A DNA stretch of 5,516 bases from Candidatus Nanopelagicales bacterium (GTDB lineage Bacteria; Actinomycetota; Actinomycetes; S36-B12; UBA10799): positions 1 to 5,516 of the forward strand of contig JALOLM010000170.1 of NCBI GenBank assembly GCA_025455985.1. Reading direction: 5' to 3'. The notes beneath the pieces were generated by a model, which made no database searches, was not told where the DNA came from, and saw only the letters and a program-made list of their open reading frames with translations. Numbering within the stretch: position 1 is the first letter of the stretch; each line of letters opens with the position of its first letter. The translations under genes were made by a program, and so were the position numbers. Positions 1 through 5,344 of the stretch are shown here, one piece after another.

Positions 1-708
1 GCCGGCTCGCTGTCCCCGCAGAAAACCCACGACTACTTCCGCGATGTCACATCAGCGGGCGTCGACGTGTTCGTCATCCGGGGGACCACCGTCTCCGCCG
101 AGCATGTCTCCGACGGGCGCGAACCGCTGAACCTCAAGCAGTTCATCTACGAACTCGACGTGCCGGTTCTCGTCGGTGGGGTTGCCACCTACCAGTCCGC
201 CCTGCATCTGATGCGGGCCGGCGCCGCGGGCGTGCTCGTCGGCTTCGGGGGTGGCGCCAGCCACACGACGGCCGACGTGCTGGGGGTCAGGGTCCCGATG
301 GCCACCGCTGTGGCCGACGTCGCTGCGGCGCGCAGGGACTACCTCGACGAGTCCGGGGGCCGGTACGTGCACGTGGTCGCCGACGGCGCCATGGGTCGCA
401 GCGGCGACATCGTCAAGGCGATCGCCTGTGGTGCGGACGCGGCCATGGTCGGCTCGCCCCTGGCGCGGGCCTCACAGGCGCCCGGCGGCGGCCGGCACTG
501 GGGGATGGAGGCCACGAACGCGCAGTTGCCGCGCGGCGAGATGGTCGAGTTCGACACCGTGGGCACTTGGCAGGAGATCTTGTTCGGGCCGTCCCACGTC
601 AGCGACGGAACGATGAATCTGGCCGGAGCGTTGCGCCGGTCCATCGCACTGTGCGGCTACACGGACCTGAAGAGTTTCCAGCGGGTGGAGATGGTGCGGA
701 CCCACTGA
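1..708 (+). CDS. guaB3: GuaB3 family IMP dehydrogenase-related protein (C-terminal part, start outside window)
   Basis: The reading frame is open from base 1 to a TGA at 706-708. It gives about 235 C-terminal residues of a protein that is usually around 375 long. The sequence matches the IMPDH/GMP-reductase TIM barrel. Visible landmarks are VFVIRGTTVSAEHVS, LNLKQFIYELDVPVLVGGV, the phosphate-site stretch AGAAGVLVGFGGG, RRDYLDESGGRYVHVVADG and AIACGADAAMVGSPLA; the last two are characteristic of actinobacterial GuaB3. The loop that carries the catalytic cysteine in true IMPDH (GxCTT type) reads GGGASHTT here, with His at 262-264. This fits the GuaB3 group, whose biochemical role is unsettled; in mycobacteria GuaB2 is regarded as the functional IMPDH. 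The gene converges on the L,D-transpeptidase gene with a 3-base gap. In mycobacteria guaB2, guaB3 and choD are neighbours, and a choD-like gene lies 2.9 kb downstream here. The family call is firm; the physiological function is not. Confidence 0.95.
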   Translation, partial: AGSLSPQKTHDYFRDVTSAGVDVFVIRGTTVSAEHVSDGREPLNLKQFIYELDVPVLVGGVATYQSALHLMRAGAAGVLVGFGGGASHTTADVLGVRVPMATAVADVAAARRDYLDESGGRYVHVVADGAMGRSGDIVKAIACGADAAMVGSPLARASQAPGGGRHWGMEATNAQLPRGEMVEFDTVGTWQEILFGPSHVSDGTMNLAGALRRSIALCGYTDLKSFQRVEMVRTH

Positions 709-711
709 CGC

Positions 712-1569
712 TCAGGCGTAACCGCCCAGGGCGGCAGTGGCATTGCGCCAGTAGTTGCCGTACACGAAGACCCGGTCGCGGACCTTCAACTGCTTCCACA
801 GCCAGTCCTGGTGTTTGGGCCAGGTGCGTACGCACCCGTGGGACTGCGGCTTGGTGCGCACAGGGTGGCGCACACCGTGGAAGGCGATGCCGCGGTCGAA
901 GTAGATCGGCCGGTACAGTCCGGGTCGACCGTCGGGTTCGGGGAACAAGGTGCTGGCCTGCCAGGCGTTGTACTTCCAGTAGACCCGCTTGAAACCCGTG
1001 CGGGTGGCGTGGATGCCGAGGTCCTTGCCGGTGCTGACGGGCAGCACCCGCACGACGACACCGTTGTTGTTGGTCACGTACGTCGTTTGGCAAGTCAGGC
1101 TCACCAGTGCCTTCACGCCGAACAGGCGCCGCGGCAGCAAGGGAATCTCCTGCGCCTCGGCGATCTGGGTCATGACAGCGTCGCCGGGTTGTTTTCGGGT
1201 CGCCCGCAGACCGTTGAGGTCCCGGAACGCGCACACGGCCCGGCGGGTTCGGGCATCCACCTCACCGTCGACCTCGCCGGTGGGTAGGCCCAACGCGCGC
1301 AACTGCGTCTCCATGTCCAGCGTCGGGTTCGTGGAGACGGTGGGTGTGGGCGTGGGCTGTGTGGGGCTGACCTCAGGTGCCGGCTCGGTTGGCTCCGGCG
1401 ATGACTCGCTGGGACTTGGGCTTGTCGAGGTGCTTGGCGATTCCGACGGCGACTCAGCCGGGTCGGCGCTCACCGGGCCACTGCTCAGTGCCGCGACCGC
1501 CACAGGGACCACCAGCGCAGCGGCAGTGAACCAAGTCGCGGCGGGAAGCATTGAGCCAATGTAACGCAC
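712..1569 (-). CDS. Secreted L,D-transpeptidase (YkuD domain) with peptidoglycan-binding-like N-terminal segment
   Basis: The protein has 285 residues if the GTG at 1569 is the start. Residues 1-35 look like an export signal: a hydrophobic core (FTAAALVVPVAVAAL) ending in VSA before D36. Residues 36-83 are a low-complexity Ser/Pro/Thr/Glu linker, typical of a cell-wall-spanning region. Residues 84-142 (LRALGLPTGEVDGEVDARTR, AVCAFRDLNG) resemble a peptidoglycan-binding-1 repeat. Residues about 150-272 form a YkuD catalytic domain with FHG (H231) and the signature SHGCVR at 243-248. The nucleophile C246 is encoded at 832-834. Such enzymes make 3-3 peptidoglycan cross-links or attach proteins to the wall outside the membrane. 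C113 and C160 might form a disulfide (inference). An ATG at 1549-1551 (M7) is an alternative start: neither start has a clear ribosome-binding site, GTG gives a basic residue in the signal n-region, and a promoter-like hexamer favours ATG. Both ends of the gene face unrelated genes, so it is probably monocistronic. Confidence 0.93.
   Translation of the reverse strand: MRYIGSMLPAATWFTAAALVVPVAVAALSSGPVSADPAESPSESPSTSTSPSPSESSPEPTEPAPEVSPTQPTPTPTVSTNPTLDMETQLRALGLPTGEVDGEVDARTRRAVCAFRDLNGLRATRKQPGDAVMTQIAEAQEIPLLPRRLFGVKALVSLTCQTTYVTNNNGVVVRVLPVSTGKDLGIHATRTGFKRVYWKYNAWQASTLFPEPDGRPGLYRPIYFDRGIAFHGVRHPVRTKPQSHGCVRTWPKHQDWLWKQLKVRDRVFVYGNYWRNATAALGGYA
1558..1563 (-). promoter_or_regulatory. Putative -10 hexamer for the L,D-transpeptidase gene (leaderless type)
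   Basis: Read on the minus strand, TACATT fits the actinobacterial TANNNT -10 pattern. It is followed by exactly six bases and then the ATG at 1551, the spacing expected if transcription starts on the A of the start codon. No convincing -35 element is seen; TCGGAC lies about 17 bases upstream. If real, it would place the hexamer inside the longer GTG-initiated reading and so favour the shorter protein. This is a sequence-pattern inference only. Confidence 0.35.
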
Positions 1570-1673
1570 ATCGGCGGAGCGTCCGATTCAGACGACTAAG
1601 ACACCGGTAGTCGGGCGTCGAGGTGGTTGTTGTCCGATTCGCGTTCGACTTTCGGCCCATGGTGGTTGCCTCG

Positions 1674-1699
1674 CTCAGGCCGTGGGGTTTTCCGGCGAT
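1674..1699 (+). repeat. 26-bp perfect direct repeat, copy 1
   Basis: The 26 bases beginning CTCAGGCCGTGGGG and ending TTTTCCGGCGAT occur again, identically and in the same orientation, at 1946-1971. The repeat starts are 272 bases apart. The two copies bracket the palindromic element pair at 1752-1901. Sequence on either side of each copy is only weakly similar. It could be a boundary of a small insertion, a copy of a dispersed repeat, or part of a local duplication; I recognise no known element. Confidence 0.85.
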
Positions 1700-1751
1700 T
1701 TTGTGGCTGTTGCTCAATTCCGGTTCGGGTGGCGGGTTCGGCTGGGGCCCG

Positions 1752-1812
1752 TCGGCGTACCTTTCAGGTTGGGCCGCAGGCCGAAACCCTCTTGATCAAC
1801 TTGATAGGTACG
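1752..1812 (+). repeat. Palindromic repeat element, copy 1 (forward)
   Basis: The left arm at 1752-1772 begins TCGGCGTACC and ends CAGGTTGG. The right arm at 1791-1812 begins CTTGATCAAC and ends AGGTACG. The arms are imperfect inverted repeats of each other: 1756-1771 pairs with 1797-1812 at 14 of 16 positions. They leave a 24-25 base loop containing GGCC-GCA-GGCC. The same two arms recur in reverse orientation at 1851-1901. The arrangement resembles REP/BIME-type or MITE-type intergenic palindromes. No transposase is present in the window and I do not recognise a named family. Confidence 0.75.
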
Positions 1813-1850
1813 GTTTTGCGCCCGAAATGTCGCAAAGATGGGGGAATTGG

Positions 1851-1901
1851 CGTACCTTTCAGGTTGATCAAGCAGGAGCGCCAACCTGGAAAGTACGCCG
1901 A
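1851..1901 (-). repeat. Palindromic repeat element, copy 2 (reverse orientation)
   Basis: On the minus strand this copy reads left arm (1901-1881), an 8-base loop, then right arm (1872-1851). The left arm matches copy 1 at 19 of 21 bases and the right arm at 20 of 22. The two elements are therefore the same unit placed tail to tail, separated by 38 bases that hold a small TTTGCG/CGCAAA stem (1815-1820 with 1831-1836). Loop length and sequence differ between copies (18 versus 8 bases between arms), which suggests the arms are under constraint and the loop is not. Each copy alone, or the pair together, could fold into a hairpin in RNA or a cruciform in DNA. Confidence 0.75.
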
Positions 1902-1945
1902 TCGGCACGCAGAACGGGTGCACGTGGGGCGTCCGTCAGTTGGTC

Positions 1946-1971
1946 CTCAGGCCGTGGGGTTTTCCGGCGAT
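1946..1971 (+). repeat. 26-bp perfect direct repeat, copy 2
   Basis: This is identical over all 26 bases to 1674-1699 and in the same orientation, lying 45 bases beyond the second palindromic element. With copy 1 it encloses a 298-base block (1674-1971) that has the layout of a small non-coding insertion. No short target-site duplication beyond the repeat itself is obvious. Confidence 0.85.
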
Positions 1972-2044
1972 CTAGTTGCCGGTTTGCCGCTTTGCCTGCC
2001 GGGCTGGCGTCGAACCCCCGCTCCTCTCGGTTTAACTGTTCCAG

Positions 2045-2055
2045 GTTCGCCGAAC
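2045..2055. promoter_or_regulatory. Operator-like palindrome at the gabD2 promoter
   Basis: GTTCG-C-CGAAC is a perfect 5-bp inverted repeat around one central base. It sits where a -35 element would fall relative to the TAGGCT hexamer at 2068-2073, a plausible place for a repressor or activator site. The half-site order is opposite to an actinobacterial LexA box (GAAC...GTTC), so LexA is not suggested. No cognate regulator can be named. A palindrome this short can arise by chance. Confidence 0.3.
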
Positions 2056-2067
2056 ACGTCACCGGTT

Positions 2068-2073
2068 TAGGCT
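2068..2073 (+). promoter_or_regulatory. Putative -10 hexamer of the gabD2-choD operon (leaderless type)
   Basis: TAGGCT fits TANNNT and is followed by six bases (GACGCC) and the ATG at 2080. This is the spacing expected for a leaderless transcript starting at the A. No Shine-Dalgarno-like sequence lies in the dozen bases before the ATG, which agrees with leaderless initiation. The -35 region is weak, the best candidate being TTCGCC at 2046-2051 with a 16-base spacer. Confidence 0.45.
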
Positions 2074-2079
2074 GACGCC

Positions 2080-3651
2080 ATGACGATCGCGCCGGAGAAG
2101 ACGGCGGCCCAGGTGGCTGGAATCGACGTGAAAAGCCTGATCGCGCAAGTGGTCGCCGCACCCAAGGCAGAGACGCTGCACTCCATCTCCCCGTTCACCC
2201 TTGAGCCGCTGGCTGAGATCCCGATCTCGACGGCCGAAGACGTGGACCTCGCCTTCGAAACCGCTCGCCGTGCGCAGAAGCGCTGGGCACAGTGGACGCC
2301 GAAGGAGCGAGCCAAGATCATCCTGCGCTTCCACGACATCATGCTGGAGCACCGTTCAACCACGCTGGACCTGATCCAGGCCGAGAACGGCAAGGCGCGC
2401 TCCGACGCATCAGAGGAGTTTCTCGACGTACTGCTCACCTCCAGGCACTACGCGCGGGTGGCGCCCAAGAAACTCGCCCCTGTGCGCCACCGGGGTGTCC
2501 TTCCGGTACTCACATCCGTCAGCGAGATCCGCCACCCCAAAGGTGTGGTCGGCGTCATCGCGCCGTGGAACTATCCATTGACCCTGGCTGTTTCGGATGC
2601 CATCCCCGCGCTGCTGGCCGGCAATGGGATCGTGCTCAAACCTGACTCCCAGACAGCTCTCACCGCGTTGTGGGCGGTGCGCCTGCTGCACGAGGCAGGT
2701 CTGCCCGTGGGTCTGGTCCAGGTCGTGGTGGGACCTGGCCCGATCATCGGTCCGGCCATCGTGAAGAACGCCGACTACCTGATGTTCACCGGCTCCACGC
2801 CGGTCGGCCGGCAGTTGGCGGAGCAGTGCGGAGAGCGGCTGATCAGTTGTTCGATGGAGCTCGGCGGCAAGAACGCCATGCTGGTTCTGGCGGACGCGGA
2901 CATCGAGCGTGCCTCGGAGATCGCCGTGCGCGCCTGCTTCAGTAACGCCGGCCAGTTGTGCATCTCGATGGAGCGGATGTACATCAACGAGAAGATCTAC
3001 GACGCGTTCGTGGCCCGATTCGTGGAACGGGTGCGGGGCATGCGGCTGCAGGCTGGCGTCGGATGGGGCTCGGACATGGGCTCGTTGATCAATGAGAAAC
3101 AACTCAAGACGGTCACCGAGCACGTTGAGGATGCCTTGGCGAAGGGTGCGACGGCGTTGGTCGGCGGTAAGGCCAGGCCGGACATCGGGCCGCTCTATTT
3201 TGAGCCGACCGTGCTCGAGGGGGTCACCCACGAGATGCGGGCGTGCATCAACGAGACGTTCGGGCCAGTGGTGAGCCTGTACAAGGTGCAGAACGACGAG
3301 GAAGCCATCGACCGGGCCAACGACACCGAATACGGGCTCAACGGGTCGGTCCTGACCCGCGACACCAAACATGGCCGCAAGGTCGCCGCCCGGCTCAAGG
3401 CGGGCACCGTGAACGTCAACGAGGGCTACGCGTCGGCTTGGGGCACGACCTCCGCCCCGATGGGTGGCATGGGGGCGTCCGGCATCGGGCGCCGGCACGG
3501 CACGGAGGGTCTGCTCAAGTACACCGAGTCGCAGACTGTGGCCGTACAAAAACTGGTTCGGATTGCGCCGCAGTTCGGCATGGACGACGAACAGTGGTCT
3601 CATTTCATGACCGCATCACTGGCAGCGATGAAGAAGATGGGGATGTCCTGA
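2080..3651 (+). CDS. gabD2: Succinate-semialdehyde dehydrogenase, GabD2-like, NAD(P)+-dependent aldehyde dehydrogenase
   Basis: This is a complete 523-residue aldehyde dehydrogenase, close to the length and sequence of mycobacterial GabD2. Landmarks run in order: VVGVIAPWNYPLTL with N164, the nicotinamide-cofactor stretch KPDSQT with K187, FTGSTPVG at 236-243, general base E260 in MELGGKN, catalytic C294 in SNAGQLCIS, E392 in NETFGPVV, and the C-terminal SAPMGGMGASGIGRRHG. Shared GabD2-like segments include GGKARPDIGPL and EGLLKYTESQT. The expected reaction is oxidation of succinate semialdehyde, or a related aldehyde, to the acid in the cytoplasm, linking GABA-shunt-type metabolism to the TCA cycle. 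Substrate is inferred from similarity. The ATG at 2080 is preferred because a -10-like hexamer lies six bases upstream and the N-terminus aligns with family length. Its stop overlaps the choD start by one base, so the pair is probably co-transcribed and co-translated. In mycobacteria gabD2 is not beside choD, so the pairing is informative. Confidence 0.96.
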   Translation: MTIAPEKTAAQVAGIDVKSLIAQVVAAPKAETLHSISPFTLEPLAEIPISTAEDVDLAFETARRAQKRWAQWTPKERAKIILRFHDIMLEHRSTTLDLIQAENGKARSDASEEFLDVLLTSRHYARVAPKKLAPVRHRGVLPVLTSVSEIRHPKGVVGVIAPWNYPLTLAVSDAIPALLAGNGIVLKPDSQTALTALWAVRLLHEAGLPVGLVQVVVGPGPIIGPAIVKNADYLMFTGSTPVGRQLAEQCGERLISCSMELGGKNAMLVLADADIERASEIAVRACFSNAGQLCISMERMYINEKIYDAFVARFVERVRGMRLQAGVGWGSDMGSLINEKQLKTVTEHVEDALAKGATALVGGKARPDIGPLYFEPTVLEGVTHEMRACINETFGPVVSLYKVQNDEEAIDRANDTEYGLNGSVLTRDTKHGRKVAARLKAGTVNVNEGYASAWGTTSAPMGGMGASGIGRRHGTEGLLKYTESQTVAVQKLVRIAPQFGMDDEQWSHFMTASLAAMKKMGMS

Positions 3652-5342
3652 TGGAACAGTTCGACTACGACGTGGCGATCATCGGGTCCGGTTTCGGCGG
3701 ATCTGTGGCAGCCCTGCGCTTGACCGAGAAGGGCTACCGGGTCCTCGTGATCGAAGCCGGCCGCCGTTTCGAGGACGCGGACTTCCCCAAGACCTCGTGG
3801 CGCACCAACCGGTTCCTGTGGGCGCCGGCGATCGGCTGCTACGGCATCCAGCGCATCCACGTTCTGCCCGATGCGGTGATCCTGGCGGGGGCGGGTGTCG
3901 GCGGTGGCTCCCTGGTCTACGCGAACACTCTGTACGTCCCGCCGGAGCCCTTCTTCAAGGACAAACAGTGGGCGCACATCACCGACTGGCAGGCCGAGTT
4001 GTCGCCGTTCTACGACCAGGCCCAGCGCATGCTCGGGGTTGTCGAGAACCCGACGATGACTCCGGCCGACGTGGAACTGAAGGCCGTCGCCGAAGAGATG
4101 GGCGTCGGCGACACCTTCCGGATGACGCCGGTCGGGGTGTACTTCGGTGATGGTCCGGGGGTCACCAAGGAGGACCCGTACTTCGGGGGCAGGGGACCCG
4201 CGCGCACCGGCTGCACCGAGTGTGGGGAGTGCATGACCGGATGCCGCCACAACGCTAAGAACACCCTGGTCAAGAACTACCTGCACCTGGCGGAGAGCGC
4301 CGGTGCTGAGATCCAGCCGCTCACGACGGTCACCGGCATCGAGCAGTTCGGTGAGGGTTACGCGATCGACGTCAAGCGCACGGATTCGCGTCGCGACACC
4401 AGTCGGCGCATTTACGCCAAGCAGGTCATCATGGCCGCCGGGGCCTACAACACCCAACGGCTGCTGCACAAGATGAAGGACACCGGCAGGTTGCCGAAGC
4501 TGTCCCCGGCACTGGGCAAGCTGTCGCGGTCGAACTCGGAGTCGCTGCTGGGAGCCATCACCGACGACCGCAGCCGCGACTACACCCAGGGCGTCGCGAT
4601 CACGTCGAGCTTCTTCCCCGAGCCCCACACCCACATCGAACCCTGCCGCTACGGCAAGGGTTCCAACGTGATGGGGGCGCTGGCCACGGTGCTGACCGAC
4701 GAGATCGAGGGAGAACCCCGCTGGAAGACCTGGATGAAGGCCCTGGTCGCCCATCGTTCCGAGGCGCTGCGGTTCATCGACCTGCGCGGCTGGTCGGAGC
4801 GCAGCATCATCCTGCTGGTGATGCAGTCGGTGGACAACTCCTTGACCGTCAGCGGCAAGAAGGGCCGATTCGGTCGGTGGTCACTGACCTCCAAGCAGGG
4901 CGACGGCGAACCCAACCCGACGTGGATCCCGGCGGGCAACGAAGCCGCCCGACTACTCAGCAAGCGCATCGACGGACTACCCGGTGGCAACCTCGGCGAT
5001 CTGATCAGCGCCCCGATGACGGCCCACTTCGTGGGCGGGTGTGCCATCAGCGACTCACCTGACGATGGTGTGATCGATGCCTACCACCGGGTGTACGGCT
5101 ATCCCGGCATGCACGTGGTGGACGGCGCCGCGATCTCGGCGAACCTGGGTGTCAACCCGTCGTTGACCATCACCGCGCAGGCCGAACGCGCCATGGCGAT
5201 GTGGCCGAACAAGGGTGAGACGGACGTGCGTCCGGGTCTGGGCCAGGCCTACCAGCGGGTGGCCCCGGTGGCGCCCAAGGAGCCGGTGGTTCCTGACTCA
5301 GCGCCTGGTGCGCTGCGGCTGCCGATCGTCGCGGTGAGCTGA
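3651..5342 (+). CDS. choD: GMC family FAD-dependent oxidoreductase, ChoD-like (putative cholesterol oxidase)
   Basis: The protein has 563 residues, near the roughly 578 of mycobacterial ChoD, and is similar along its whole length. An N-terminal FAD Rossmann motif, IIGSGFGGSVAALRL (GxGxxG at 12-17), is followed by E35 for the ribose. A second FAD-contact stretch, GAGVGGGSLVYANTLY, covers 80-95. The C-terminal GMC domain has TAHFVGG (H459) and SANLGVNPS (N502), matching the His/Asn active pair of cholesterol oxidases. Cysteines 188, 191, 194 and 198 form CxxCxxCxxxC, a ferredoxin-like pattern also present in mycobacterial ChoD as I recall it. No signal peptide is seen, so it is likely cytoplasmic or membrane-associated. 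The family oxidises alcohols; 3-beta-hydroxysterol oxidation is known for cholesterol oxidases but is unproven here. The start is the ATG overlapping the gabD2 stop as TGATG, with GGGGA at 3639-3643 as a weak ribosome-binding site. The frame is open further upstream to 3243, but that lies inside gabD2. Confidence 0.95.
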   Translation: MEQFDYDVAIIGSGFGGSVAALRLTEKGYRVLVIEAGRRFEDADFPKTSWRTNRFLWAPAIGCYGIQRIHVLPDAVILAGAGVGGGSLVYANTLYVPPEPFFKDKQWAHITDWQAELSPFYDQAQRMLGVVENPTMTPADVELKAVAEEMGVGDTFRMTPVGVYFGDGPGVTKEDPYFGGRGPARTGCTECGECMTGCRHNAKNTLVKNYLHLAESAGAEIQPLTTVTGIEQFGEGYAIDVKRTDSRRDTSRRIYAKQVIMAAGAYNTQRLLHKMKDTGRLPKLSPALGKLSRSNSESLLGAITDDRSRDYTQGVAITSSFFPEPHTHIEPCRYGKGSNVMGALATVLTDEIEGEPRWKTWMKALVAHRSEALRFIDLRGWSERSIILLVMQSVDNSLTVSGKKGRFGRWSLTSKQGDGEPNPTWIPAGNEAARLLSKRIDGLPGGNLGDLISAPMTAHFVGGCAISDSPDDGVIDAYHRVYGYPGMHVVDGAAISANLGVNPSLTITAQAERAMAMWPNKGETDVRPGLGQAYQRVAPVAPKEPVVPDSAPGALRLPIVAVS

Positions 5343-5344
5343 GG

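Larger units (their letters stand above)
1570..2079. other. 510-base intergenic region with no credible gene, between divergent ldt and gabD2
   Basis: This region separates the divergent L,D-transpeptidase and gabD2 genes. It is unusually long for such a compact neighbourhood. Open frames run through it on the plus strand (for example 1623-2075), but they read straight through the repeats, show no recognisable domain and have Trp/Arg/Ser-rich compositions unlike the neighbours, so I treat them as chance. The region holds the 26-bp direct repeats, the two palindromic elements, a GACTA/TAGTC inverted repeat at 1594-1598/1608-1612, and the gabD2 promoter region at its right end. Confidence 0.7.

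Noticed and set aside
722..734. CCGCC-CAG-GGCGG hairpin just past the guaB3 stop as a terminator
   Set aside because: The stem is only 5 bp, has no T-run after it, and lies within the ldt coding end; too weak to call.
1321..1464. Repeat-like G/T-rich stretch on the plus strand
   Set aside because: It encodes the Ser/Pro/Thr linker of the L,D-transpeptidase on the minus strand, which explains the low complexity.
1594..1612. GACTA/TAGTC inverted repeat upstream of ldt as an operator
   Set aside because: Arms are 5 bp with a 9-base loop and no second copy; not distinguishable from chance.
1623..2075. Plus-strand open frames of about 150 residues across the intergenic region (also 1627-2070)
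   Set aside because: They read through the repeats, overlap each other in different frames, lack a recognisable domain and have unnatural composition.
3243..3650. Upstream extension of the choD frame into gabD2
   Set aside because: The extension is out of frame with a well-supported gabD2 and adds sequence without family similarity; ChoD proteins begin at the MEQFDYDVAIIGSG region.
2410..4754. Long minus-strand open frames opposite gabD2 and choD (2410-3603 and 3600-4754)
   Set aside because: These are antisense shadows typical of high-GC genes; they are Arg/His/Pro-rich and resemble no family.
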